Below are positions 11,105 to 20,639 of a DNA stretch of 64,000 bases, in pieces; the stretch's first letter is position 1, and each line of letters begins with the position of its first letter. Under the pieces are notes generated by a model, which was not told the origin of the DNA, did not search any database, and saw nothing but the letters and a program-made list of their open reading frames with translations. Location of the stretch: positions 11,966,001 through 12,030,000 of the forward strand of contig OW204012.1 in assembly GCA_934047225.1 (NCBI GenBank). Reading direction: 5' to 3'. This DNA is from Ypsolopha sequella (lineage: Eukaryota; Arthropoda; Insecta; Lepidoptera; Ypsolophidae). Position numbers and translations under genes: made by a program.

Positions 11105-11707
11105 TGTACTCAAAGGAGATGGTCAGAATCGGCCTTAACCGCGTACATGAAATAAATTTATGCTATAATTTCTGTTAGATTTATTCGTAGCTAGTTTCAC
11201 TTTCATAATAACACGGACACACATATTAAAATAATATAAGTACTTAATGTCGCAGCCAGTCATGAGAGCGAACACCGAACGAAACGAAAGGGCGCCATCT
11301 ACCAAATAGTCCACAAACTACGCTTCCAGCGTGCTTTGATAGACTCATGCGTGACGCAATCGGCAGTCTCAGCTTTTTATTTCACGATTCATGCTTTTCT
11401 TCTGGATTCTGATAGAGATTACATTACATTACGACTGACATTTGAGCATGACCCTTTTAAATATATCAGAATCATCGTGATTACAACTATGAACGTTTCA
11501 AACGCGCTTAAGTTTATTTTCGCAATGCCATATGAAAAGAACCTCAAAATAAAAACGATTTATCATAAAAAGTTATTATAAGATGGTGTCCGTTTTAAAT
11601 GGATAGTCAACCCGTGTTATTCTGAATTTGTTCTTTATCATTGACCACAATATATTTGTGTACTCTCTTAAGGCATTTTGCTTATGGGGAACTGACCGTC
11701 TCCTTTC
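11105..11707 (+). mobile_element. MITE with AAAGGAGAYGGTCAG terminal inverted repeats, uninterrupted copy
   Basis: Begins AAAGGAGATGGTCAGAATC and ends GGAACTGACCGTCTCCTTT, giving about 19-bp imperfect TIRs. The same ~600-bp sequence is present in reverse at 16957-17930, where family R2 has split it. No transposase. The ORF at 11336-11581 is not conserved in the second copy and is not called. 11710-12530 has no recognisable gene. Confidence 0.75.
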
Positions 11708-12529
11708 CAGATTGCGAGAAGAAATTGTTTATTTACAAAATACCATGTTACTTTAGGACAAAAAATGTTATCCACAATAATGCTGAATGAATGTCTAGTC
11801 GCCTAAAAGGTTTGTATATAGGTTCAGTGGAGATTTAGTCTCAAAACCGAGCAGAAAGTTTTGTAAAATTTTTGCATTGGCCGTGGCCACTCACTCACTG
11901 TTTTCAAACACGGATTTCTTTTTTTTTCGTTTTATTTTCCCACTAAGTGGAAAGGCAAAGGGATCTTAGCCCATACAGCCATGTCTGACGTTAAAGTTAT
12001 TATCTGTTTATATGCACTATCCTCTTCTGTTGAGGATCATCTGAAAGTTCTGTCCTGTCTAAGTCACTGTCCTGTCGTTTCCGCTATAATGATAGCCTTA
12101 TAACGCAAATACAAGAAAATTTAGAAAAGAAAATTAGAAAATAGAAAATTAGAAAAAACACACGAAAAGGCACAGCCCGCACTTTTGTTCCATTGAACAA
12201 CACACTACACAGGTTACGGTGATTTTAATGCACAATATTCTATCGCTATTGTTGATCAAAACACCCAAAATGCAATATTTTTTCAATAAAACAAAAAAAC
12301 GACGCCATCACATCTTCGCGCTTTTTTTCCAACCCTTTTTTTCTCTCCAAGAAGCATAGATTATCGCATACCAACTTGAAGAAAATTTAATTCCCATTCA
12401 GCTAGTCGCACAAGATCAATAATTTGATCAATATTTTACATTTCGGAACGGAATTTCTAAAGTGTGCGCGTACTAGCAAACATGTCTGCCCTATCCATAT
12501 CAGAGGGTTAAATGCTTGTGACTAGACAT

Positions 12530-12965
12530 CGGATTATATGCACTAACAAAGTAACAAATATGCACTAAAAAGACCGAAATATGCACTAAAAACTGTTGAT
12601 ATAGCCAAAATATGCACAATGCAAAATCAAAAAACCATTTTTATTTTTATATATTTTAATTAAAGACGGTACAAAAACAGCGAAATATACTTAAAATTAT
12701 GCATAGTTATTGTGACAATTCAATTATTTTTCCAAATTTTCGAGCGCAAATTTGTGACGTTTGTCACCCAGTATCAATTTGTACGCCGAAAACGACCTCT
12801 CTATATCAACTGACGTCATTGGACAAAACGCACGCATTGGTCAGTCAGTTTACTCAGCCACTGCGCTCGCGCCCTACACGTCTTCGTACCTAGATCCCTA
12901 TACGCACCTCCCGCTACTAAACGAAATATGCACCATTGGGAAAAAAGGCTTAAATATGCATTAAC
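12530..12965. repeat. ATATGCACTAA-rich dispersed repeat
   Basis: The word ATATGCACTAA or AATATGCACA recurs several times at 12536-12620, and the right end reads TTAAATATGCATTAACGCCG near 12950-12970. It looks like a non-autonomous transposon with subterminal repeats. The two overlapping ORFs inside (12699-12964) show no conserved motif. 12970-13210 carries no identifiable feature. Confidence 0.45.
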
Positions 12966-13215
12966 GCCGTAATTAGAGAGTTATATGGTTATATATAGCT
13001 CTTCTACGGTTCCGGCAGAATGATCAGTGCTGCATTGTGAATCTTTGCAGCAAATACTGAGTCGGAGCCCTTTTGCTATTGTAATATGTCCATAATTAAG
13101 TATCTGTCTCATTATTATTATTGTTAAAACTTGTTCCGTGTCTTTTATTGTTAATGTAAATGTTTAATTGTGTTGAATGTGAATTGTGTACGTATTGTAA
13201 TAGTGAATAAATGTT

Positions 13216-13290
13216 TTATCTATCTATCTATCTATCTATCTATATGCATTTGCATATGCAAATATATGCAAATATGCAAATGCATAAAAT
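13216..13290. repeat. (TATC)n microsatellite plus ATATGCAAAT-rich stretch
   Basis: Seven TATC units are followed by alternating ATGCATTTGCATATGCAAAT words containing octamer-like ATTTGCAT palindromes. It lies just before the UBX exon's acceptor. Confidence 0.85.
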
Positions 13291-13333
13291 CCGATGTCTA
13301 CTTATGACTTATAATTTTGTATTTTTTTTCCAG

Positions 13334-13496
13334 CTACCAATGATCAACTTCGCCATATGGATGGCATTCCCTCGTCAAGAACTGACCGACCAATCCGCTA
13401 CATTGCGACAACTGCAGCTAGCTCCGAGCGCGGCTCTGTTAGTGTTACCGAGGTCTAACCGAACCGTCAGCGAGGCTAGACCGGGGTTCAACTTAG
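13334..13496 (+). CDS. UBXN4: UBXN4-like protein, exon encoding C-terminal half of the UBX domain
   Basis: Acceptor ATTTTTTTTCCAG; donor G|GTAACT. The exon begins LPMINFAIWMAFPRQELT and continues to LQLAPSAALLVLPR. The FPR tripeptide followed by a L.LAPSA..LVLP strand is the UBX signature; the Phe-Pro-Arg loop inserts into the p97 N domain. The exon starts in phase 0, as the previous exon requires, and ends with one extra base, as the next exon requires. The 3' two-thirds of this exon is tandemly duplicated immediately downstream. Reading through the donor hits a stop ten codons on (GNSSLYKN, stop), so splicing is needed. Confidence 0.88.
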
Positions 13497-13650
13497 GTAA
13501 CTCTTCTCTATACAAGAACTGACCGACCGGTCCGCTACATTGCGACAACTGCAGCTAGCTCCGAGTGCGGCTCTGTTAGTGTTACCGAGGTCTAACCGAG
13601 CCGTCAGCGAGGCTAGACCGGGGTTCAACTTCGGTAACTCTTCTCTAATA
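13377..13650 (+). repeat. Tandem duplication (2 x 137 bp) within the UBX exon
   Basis: Unit 1 (13377-13513) and unit 2 (13514-13650) differ at only a few positions (CAATCC/CGGTCC, AGCGCG/AGTGCG, GAACCG/GAGCCG, TTAGG/TTCGG). Each unit covers the second half of the UBX exon, its donor and the first ~17 intron bases. See the findings for its splicing potential. Confidence 0.95.
13517..13633 (+). CDS. Potential duplicated UBX exon (extra copy of the LAPSAALLVLPR segment)
   Basis: The second unit carries the pyrimidine-rich CTCTTCTCTATACAAG immediately before it, ending in AG, and the duplicated donor G|GTAACT after it. Used as an exon it is 117 nt, enters and leaves in phase 1, has no stop, and would add 39 residues repeating ELTDRSATLRQLQLAP onward. 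It could equally be a silent intronic copy: the polypyrimidine tract lies only 20 bases after the previous donor, far below any usual intron length, so both could not be spliced in the normal way unless the upstream donor is skipped. Treat it as a question, not an established exon. Confidence 0.2.
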
Positions 13651-13943
13651 CTCGTGCACTCTCTTTTCACCGGAGATTTTGACGTCCCTACGTGATTGGG
13701 TTTGAAGGTTTCGGGCACAAATATACTTTTTAGGGCAAGCAAGTTTACTTACCAGTGTTTTTCTTCACCGTTCAGCAAGTGGTCAATATACAAATATATA
13801 TACATAAAATAAAATAAAAATCTTTGGTGTATCCTTGTCTGAAAGGATTTGAACCTAGGTCTTTTTTGAGAGTCCGACGTTAATGTTTCTTGAAGAAATT
13901 GGTTTAGGAAATCTATGGTCTTTAGAGAATTTGATTTTCTTTC

Positions 13944-14385
13944 GCAGCCGGATTGTGAAAAACCCGCCTTTTTTAATCGAAACAGACCACTTAAATTCAA
14001 AATTCATCCATCAGCCTAGTTCGTCCACTGCTGGACGTAAGCCTTTCCAGGACTTTGCCACTCCCGGCGGTCATCCTGGAAGAATTGCCCATACTCACAC
14101 ACGCTGGGCAGGCGGGTTGGTGAGCGCGGTGCCGGAACCCTCGCACCAGTGACGCCGCTGCCCGTCACCAGTCAAAATTCACTCAATAGTTATTCAACAA
14201 AACCTTATTACATATGTATTGAGTACGTTGCCATCGCAAAGTTTCCATTGTTTGTTGTAAATTAGGACTTCAATATTTTTGTAATAGGTAATAAGGTTTT
14301 GTTGAATAACTATTGAGTGAATTTTGAATTTAAGTGTTCTGTTTCGATTAATTAGAAAAAGGCGGGGTTTTTACAATGCGGCTGC
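13944..14385. mobile_element. Foldback/MITE interrupted by an R1 retroelement copy
   Basis: The left end GCAGCCGGATTGTGAAAAAC and the right end TTTTTACAATGCGGCTGC are inverted, and the arms continue inward through CTTAAATTCAAAATTCA and its complement. The arms are split on the left side by the R1 insertion at 14007-14172. A second inverted pair (CAATAGTTATTCAACAAAAC around 14185 and its complement near 14300) belongs to the same fold. No coding capacity. Confidence 0.75.
14007..14172 (+). mobile_element. R1 repeat copy with 9-bp target duplication
   Basis: Flanked by CAAAATTCA at 13998-14006 and again at 14173-14181, so the exact ends are TCCATCAGCC on the left and CCCGTCACCAGT on the right. 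It is about 166 bp, roughly half of the ~350-bp copies at 21 and 45 kb. A 9-bp duplication of this kind suits target-primed retrotransposition more than a DNA transposon with fixed site length, but one example cannot settle it. Confidence 0.8.
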
Positions 14386-14678
14386 TAAACTGTTCTTAAG
14401 AACAGCAGTTTTTTTAAATACACCAAAAATATAAAATTATAATTAAGGTGGTTGCGACAAATCGCGTTTTAATAAAAAAGTATTAAAAAAATCAGATTTA
14501 TGTATGGCACTTAGGTGAGCAAAGTATAATGTCAAATGGGCTTTTCTACCTATTTAATACCTTTTTATTAAAAAATAAGAAAATCCATAATAAGTTTTGC
14601 GTTTGGGAACGCGATCCGTCGCGCCCAACTTAAGATGAATAATTCATATTTACTTACAAACAATTACTTTTCTTCCAG

Positions 14679-14856
14679 CGTTCATAGCGACATTCCTGTC
14701 GCAACTGTTCACGTCACTGATCTACGAGCCGTCAACACAACTGTGGTCTTGGGTGAGGTTGAGACTGTTCGGGGGTGCGGGGGGGACCGCCCCCGCGCCC
14801 GCGGACACCCCCGCCGGCGCCCGCGACTCGCCCCGCCCAGCACCTAGCACTCTTAG
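14679..14856 (+). CDS. UBXN4: UBXN4-like protein, exon encoding the membrane-associated helix
   Basis: Acceptor CTTTTCTTCCAG; donor AG|GTGAGA. The two leading bases complete the codon left by the UBX exon. It encodes a hydrophobic/amphipathic stretch, AFIATFLSQLFTSLI, then EPSTQLWSWVRLRLFGG and a Gly/Ala/Pro-rich, GC-rich tail. UBXN4 has a hydrophobic segment after its UBX domain that inserts in the ER membrane from the cytosolic side, and this exon fits that position. If the donor were not used, translation would stop two codons later (TGA at 14858). The donor is strong and leads in phase to a recognisable terminal exon, so splicing is preferred. Confidence 0.8.
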
Positions 14857-15099
14857 GTGAGATATTATGCCCCCTAAACGGTTCTAGAGGCATGACCTGA
14901 ATGAATGAATGAATGAAACCAAACTATGCTAACCTTGCGGTCCGAAATAGAATTACATCGATAAAAGCTATGAATGAATTAAAGTCTGAGCGATGACTGG
15001 TCCGTAATTTGTGAGCTAGCAAGCGATGTGAAAGATAGCTTGTGATTCGGACCGCATTAAAAAGATATATCTTAAACATAACCTCTTACCACAGAATAC

Positions 15100-15667
15100 A
15101 ATACGATTATTTTATTTTATTTCGTCAAAGTGCCGTGATTCGTGATGGAACAAGAAGAGTTTGTAGCACTGTTCTTTAACGTAGACTCAGATAGCGACGA
15201 AAAAATATATATACATATAAATTCTTCCTTTTCGACGAAGAGTTCCACATGACTTTTCATTTGTTTCTCTCATGGCCGAATAAAACATATACTATGGTTT
15301 GTCTGATCTGAACTGCTGAAATAATGGAGCGAAAACAATTTTTGACATTCCATTCCGTTCAACGCTCACATCGCCTCACCTCCGTCGCATGAGCCACGAA
15401 AGTCATACGAATGAATGAACGCATTTGCTTCACTCATGGATTATTAGCCATTCACCTCATTCATTCGTAATCGATTTTAGCGAAATAATTCTATTTCGGA
15501 ACGCAGGGTAAGTTGTTATTGTGACTCACTCAACACAATATGTTTACGCTTTCGGTAATCGATCTTTCTTAACATAGTGTTCGTTAGAGGATTTAGCAAC
15601 GGCATCTATATTTCGTTAAAATTTTAAACTTTTTTGTGGCTACAAACTGATGTATGATGATGATGAT
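15100..15667. other. Intron sequence with a small dispersed repeat
   Basis: No exon seen. 15570-15655 (GTTCGTTAGAGGATTTAGCA and TTTTTGTGGCTACAAACTGA) repeats 8870-8960, a ~90-bp family. 14860-15100 is likewise unassigned, with a GAATGAATGAATGAA run at 14895-14916. Confidence 0.5.
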
Positions 15668-15795
15668 GAACCCCGCTCACCAACCCGCCTGCCCAGCGTG
15701 TGTGAGTATAGGTAATTCTTCCAGGATGACCGCCGGGAGTGGCAAAGTCCTGGAAAGGCTGATGTACAGCAGTGGACGAACTAGGCTGATGGATA
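15668..15795 (-). repeat. R1 repeat, partial copy
   Basis: Nearly the same 127 bp as 1-127, same orientation and same truncation end (CCGCTCACCAACCCGCC). It runs straight into the GGAT array. A short GAT run precedes it. Confidence 0.85.
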
Positions 15796-15841
15796 GATGG
15801 ATGGATGGATGGATGGATGGATGGATGGATGGATGGATGGA
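15790..15841. repeat. (ATGG)n microsatellite
   Basis: About twelve ATGG units grown from the GATGGATAGATGG end of the R1 copy. The ORF across it is not a gene. 15842-16712 is intron with no identifiable exon; 16500-16600 has two diverged copies of an AGCACGTTAACAATGRATTT phrase. Confidence 0.9.
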
Positions 15842-16712
15842 ACTGATGTGTGGGAACTGCTAGTCTATACGAAGTAATACTTAGTCTATGCGTCCTTGAA
15901 GCTGTTTGTGCCGGATAACTATCTTCGCGTGAGAAATCATAAGTTGTTTTGCGTGCAGCATGCGCGCACTAATGTTCTTAAAGAGTCACCTGTTGTAAAG
16001 GCACTCCATCTTTTCAACAGAATCGACAACTTAACGGATATCGATTTTTTTAGTTGTTCTCTGACTGAGTTCGCAAAAACTGCTTTAAATGTAATTTGTT
16101 ACCAATCGCATTAGGTTAGCCTGTGAAGATTGTGTAGTATAAATGTAAATAATAAATAAATAAAATAAAAATAGTACATTGTTCACCGAGGGAAGAAAGG
16201 GGAAGATTACCAACGAGGGTGTTTCGCCAAGGGCCTCAATACACACGGGTTGGGAATCGCACTTTCTCCCGAGTGATACATAGTGCTTTATACTACACCT
16301 GCGAGGAAATAGTAAAAATTTTACTTTTAATCAAGATACACTAAAAGAAACCGACTGACTCGCGTGCGATTGTCACTTTTTATTTCCTTTTTATTTTTTA
16401 TCATGTACATCAAAAGCAAGTGGCCAGTATCATTTTTCGAGTTTTATGTACGAGTTCGCAAAATAATACTGGCCACTTGGCCACTTGCTCATTCTTTATG
16501 TTGTTTAAAAAAAAAACAGCACGTTAACAATGGATTTGCATATACTTTTTCTTCCCGCTGAAGCACGTTAACAATGAATTTTCATACACTTTTTCCGCCC
16601 GCATATTTGTATGACAGTAATGACGTATTTTCTGCATTGTTTTCAAAAAAGTAAGAAGGTACTTTCCGAGCAGGTGTAGTATAAAATAAATAATGAGTAT
16701 ACATTGTCACAG

Positions 16713-16809
16713 ATACCGGCCCCGCACCAACATTCACCGACTCAACGGAGACAGGAGCTCTGACGATGAAAACAACACCTGGAACGGAAACTCTACGCAG
16801 CAAATGTAG
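16713..16809 (+). CDS. UBXN4: UBXN4-like protein, C-terminal exon
   Basis: Acceptor TACATTGTCACAG, then an open frame in the phase left by the 14679-14856 exon. It reads YRPRTNIHRLNGDRSSDD and ends DENNTWNGNSTQQM then TAG (16807-16809). I recall ENNTWNGNSTQQM as the C-terminus of vertebrate UBXN4; agreement over the whole tail, in phase and in order, is the strongest evidence for the gene's identity. The acidic/polar tail lies after the membrane helix. No canonical AATAAA is evident in the ~100 bp downstream; variants such as AATATA occur near 16873. Confidence 0.88.
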
Positions 16810-16956
16810 TCTACAATATTTTATTACCTTTTAGTTAGATTCATACATTGTAATATTATGCTCTTTATGAGGAATATAATTGAATAATACTTCAAAAATG
16901 ATTTTTTTTTTTGAGCCTTAAATCTTTCTGGCATCAGCTGCAACACAGCATTCAAT

Positions 16957-17930
16957 GGAGACGGTCAGTTCCCCATAAGCAAAATGCCTTAAGAGTGTAC
17001 ACAAATATATTGTGGTCAATGATAAAGAATAAATTCAGAATAACACGGTTTGACTATCCATTTAAAACGGACACCATCTTTTAATAACTTTTTATGATAA
17101 ATCGTTTTTATTTTGAGGTTATTTTCATATGGCATTGCGAAAATAAACTTAAGCGCGTTTGAAACGTTCATAGTTGTAACAATGTTTCACGATGATTCTG
17201 ATATATTTAAAAGGGTCATGCTCAAATGTCAGTAGTAATGTAATCTCTATCAGAATCCAGAAGAAAAGCATGAATCGTGAAATAAAAAGCTGTGACTGCC
17301 GATTGCGTCACGCATGAGCATGACTCTATCAAAGCACGCTGGAAGCGTAGTTTGTGGACTATTTGGTAGATGGCGCCCTTTCGTTTCGTTCGGTGTTCGC
17401 TCTCATGACTGGCTGCGACATTAAGTACTTATATTATTTTTCAATGCATGTGCTCGTAAAGGCCCACTTTTTATGCATCAAAACCGAACAGAAAGTCGAT
17501 TATTTTGCCCTAGGGCTTTAATATTATTATTTTTTTAATTTATTTATAATGGTTGGCTAACCTGCAGTCTTTCCTGTGTACCATAGACGTTATACTTTTT
17601 TTACACCGTTTAACGGCTATGGATACAGTCCTTTTGAGCCAATTATAATTTAAAGTTCACAAGATTATATTTGTTTTCATTTCCTCACACTATGCATTGA
17701 AAAATGTAGTATGATACACGGGCGTAAAAGCAATAAATTACTCGCTACGCTCGTGTTTTAAATCGTCCTCGTAATTTATTCCTTTGCGCCCTTGTAGCAT
17801 AAACTACTATTAATATGTGTGTCCGTGTTATTATGAAAGTGAATCTAGCTACGAGTAAATCTAACAGAAATTATAGTATTTTATTTCATGTACGCGGTTA
17901 AGGCCGATTCTGACCATCTCCTTTCGCTTC
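16957..17930 (-). mobile_element. MITE (AAAGGAGAYGGTCAG family), copy split by R2
   Basis: Reverse complement of 11105-11707 except for a 373-bp block at about 17441-17813. Ends: GGAGACGGTCAGTTCC on the left and CTGACCATCTCCTTT on the right. The uninterrupted copy at 11.1 kb gives the pre-insertion sequence. Confidence 0.8.
17441..17813 (+). repeat. Repeat family R2, copy 2, inserted in a MITE
   Basis: From TTTCAATGCATGTGCTCG to CATAAACTACTATT. Flanks TATATTATTTT and AATATGTGTGTCCG join up to the intact sequence seen (inverted) at 11210-11240, so at most 2 bp (TT) was duplicated on insertion. Confidence 0.8.
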
Positions 17931-17997
17931 GGTCATTAAGTTTCTGCAGAGTAAGTATATTTATAGAGTAGGTAATCGTAGTACAAACCACAGAACT

Positions 17998-18276
17998 ATT
18001 GTTTAAAAAAACACTTGTACTTATCTACATATTATAACTTTATTATGCCCGACCGGTTTCGCTGTAATGCATTTTCTAGGGCCTTTTACACATCCTAACT
18101 AACAAAGAAATAATTTATACTAGAACCATGTTTAATAAAGTTATAATATGCTAGTATAAATTATTTCTTTGTTAGTTAGGATGTGTAAAAGGTCCTAGAA
18201 AATGCATTACAGCGAAACCGGTCGGGCATAATAAAGTTATAATATGTGGATAAGGACAAGTGTTTTTTTAAACAAT
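17998..18276. repeat. Near-perfect 279-bp palindrome
   Basis: The left arm starts ATTGTTTAAAAAAACACTTG and the right arm ends CAAGTGTTTTTTTAAACAAT; each arm is about 120 nt with only a handful of mismatches (one GGGCC/GGTCC pair) around a ~30-nt centre. Both arms contain ATGCCCGACCGGTTTCGCTG or its complement. A 12-bp direct repeat CACAGAACTATT at 17989-18000 and 18319-18330 suggests the inserted unit is 18001-18318, i.e. the palindrome plus ~42 bp. Confidence 0.9.
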
Positions 18277-18330
18277 GTTTTATAAATTCCACCAAGTGCC
18301 AACAATCACTAGCATTTACACAGAACTATT

Positions 18331-18940
18331 AATAGGAATAGAAAGGCCATGAAAGCCGTGGACGCACCGATATGATCAATACGTCAAGACATAACCCACG
18401 GGCCTCTCATTTCGCAACCAAACGCGTTAAAAACAAACATATTGTAAAAATGGTGTATTGCAGCGTGGCAAATTGTTCTTACTCTTCAAATAACGCGAAT
18501 AAGATATCTAAATGAATTTCATTTCACTCGTAAGTCATTTAAACATGTATTTACTGTGATATTTACAGAATAAACCTTGTGGTAAATACAATTTCAACTT
18601 TACCATGAAATATTTAGCGTTGTAGCGAGTAGCGTTGAAATTAGACAATATTTTGTCCATTGCAGGTTATAAAGAGTGTCACACATTGAGTTAGAATATT
18701 AACGCCGCAATGTATATTTTTCAAACATTATCAACACAGACCTAATTGTGTCATAGTGCGGCCGCTGGTCATAGCTCTTGACACACATTGGCACAGTGCC
18801 ATGACGTGTTTGGTATTTTACATCTAAGCTTCATAGAAATACGGCGTTATCTTGGCTGTATGAAGACGGGTGAATCTATGTGTGCGCCGCGTATGTTTAC
18901 TAACTAGGTAATACTAAGTTATTCCAAATAGTGGCGACAG
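18331..18940. other. Unassigned intergenic sequence
   Basis: No ORF with recognisable motifs and no clear repeat boundary. It includes moderately GC-rich text near 18750-18900 but no splice-bounded coding block I could support. Confidence 0.5.
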
Positions 18941-18954
18941 AGGTTCTCGAATAA

Positions 18955-19240
18955 AATTTGTGTCACTATCCCATCCCACTAATATTCAATAGCGTGAAGG
19001 ACCAACACTATATCACTTTTCTATAGGAACTTGACACCCCATTGCCTTCCAATGGGAACTGATTGATGGGATAAAAAGTAGCCTATGTCCTATTTCAGGT
19101 CTAGAACTACATTTGTGCAAAGTTTCATCATAACCGTTTCAGTAGTTTCGGCGTGAAGGAGTAACAAACATCCATCCATCCATCCAAACTTTCGCATTTA
19201 TAATATTAGTGGGATTATAATATTAGTGGGATGGGATTCG
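18955..19240 (-). repeat. Helitron-like repeat fragment, inverted
   Basis: The text AACAAACATCCATCCATCC and CTTTCGCATTTATAATATTA is the reverse complement of the start of the unit at 4592 (ATTATAAATGCGAAA..GGATGGATG). The 18-bp phrase TTATAATATTAGTGGGAT is duplicated at 19198-19231. Confidence 0.6.
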
Positions 19241-19512
19241 ACTGCGGCAGAGAATATAAAGTATGACTGCGGTATCATTAGTTTTGACAACCGGCAGTCG
19301 TTCCGTTCTGTCCATGTTTTGTTGTGTACAGTCAGAGTGTGTTTTCGCAGTTCACCCCTGAAAAAGATTGCTTCTGATGATGGTCGACACAGGTTTGTGC
19401 CCTGTGTCGTTATTTCCATGTGGGATGCTAGTTCAGCCAGAGAGTCTGCTTGTTTGTTACCTTCATTTCCGTTTCTATACAAGGTGACTTTTTGATCATC
19501 GTCCAAATTCAT
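19240..19512 (-). pseudogene. LINE RNase H domain relic
   Basis: On the - strand an open stretch contains GNEGNKQADSLAELAS, the RNase H loop with the last catalytic Asp (GN..ADxLA) found in I/R1-type non-LTR retrotransposons and related elements, followed some 45 residues on by TWTERNDCRLSKLMIP, which resembles the W...CR.SKL.. tail after that domain. Upstream RT and endonuclease are absent. The left end merges with a Helitron-like repeat and the right end lies in the inverted repeat at 19481-19745, so it is a captured or broken fragment. Clade is not assignable. Confidence 0.55.
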
Positions 19513-19745
19513 ACTGGTGGCTTAGTAAGTGATCAGTATCATGGATCAATAACAATTTTGGTGAAATTCGTAAAATGAAATTTCGACTCCCTATATTGAT
19601 TCACTCGGGACTGGAACTGAATTTCTATGGGAAGCTGAAATTTCATTTTACGAATTTTACAAAAATTGTTACTGATCCAAGATACTGATCACTTATCAAG
19701 CCTACAGTATGAATTTGGACGATGATGAAAAAGTCACCTTGTATA
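19481..19745. repeat. Inverted repeat with ~110-bp arms
   Basis: ATACAAGGTGACTTTTTGATCATCGTCCAAATTCATAC on the left (19480 onward) is mirrored by the text ending GTCACCTTGTATA near 19745; the inner arms pair AAATTCGTAAAATGAAATTTC with its complement around a ~45-bp loop. The arm overlaps the start of the RNase H relic, so part of that LINE frame is present in both orientations. 19746-20180 carries no gene. Confidence 0.8.
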
Positions 19746-20182
19746 ACGTAATCATTCACGTTGGGACGTAATAATCGTAGGTAAAACGCGGGTGTGGACT
19801 GTAACTTGCATTTCACAGTTCACACCCGGAACACTTCTGACACCCCCTCGGGGATTCATGTCGTGACGATATATATTTTTTATTTTTTTTTAAGTACTCA
19901 TATCTGTGACTACATAGCATAAGCGACAGTTAATTTATTAAGTTACGGTTGTTTAAAATTTAATAAAATAATTTGCTGTCATTGCCGTGTTCTTTAATGG
20001 CTAATTATCATATTCAAAAGAATATTGTATACGTGTAAGGCCTTCAGAATATTAGTTCAGTTGTTCATACAAAGAAAGGTGTTCTTCATGCAGACCGTAA
20101 TTTCCTTAGTGATTAGGTAATAGTTATTTGGTATGCATGGCTGCCAAGTTGTTATTTGGCGCGAATACTTGCATTGAAAACG

Positions 20183-20595
20183 ACGACGACGAACACGATG
20201 GCGATGACGATGACGATAAAGATGACGATGACGATAAAGATGACGATGACGACGATAAAGATGACGACGACGATAACGATGACGATAAAGATGACGATGA
20301 CGATAAAGATGACGATGACGATAAAGATGACGATGACGATAAAGATGACGATGACGATAGCGATGACGATAAAGATGACGATGACGATAAAGATGACGAT
20401 GACGATAAAGATGACGATGACGATAGCGATGACGATAACGATAAAGATGACGATGACGATAAAGATGACGATGACGATAAAGATGACGATGACGATAAAG
20501 ATGACGATGACGATAAAGATGACGATGACGATAGCGATGACGATAACGATGACGATAAAGATGACGATGACGATAAAGATGACGATGACGATAAT
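20183..20595. repeat. 18-bp minisatellite encoding acidic repeats
   Basis: About 23 units of the 18-mer GATGACGATGACGATAAA, with shorter 9/12-bp variants and occasional GATAGC or GATAAC in place of GATAAA. The + frame reads DDDDDK repeats, and other frames are also open because the unit lacks stops. No start context, splice sites or non-repeat coding flank support a gene. Confidence 0.95.
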
Positions 20596-20639
20596 CTACA
20601 CGTGACGTTATCATATCATACGTAATCATAAAATGAGAT

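Noticed and set aside
13946..14396. A cloverleaf tRNA or SINE tRNA head in repeat R1
   Set aside because: No A-box/B-box pair or acceptor stem could be recognised, so a tRNA-derived SINE is not claimed.
20057..20629. Long ORFs on both strands (up to 190 codons) over the Asp/Lys and His/Arg repeats
   Set aside because: They arise because the 18-bp repeat lacks stops in several frames; there is no non-repeat coding flank.
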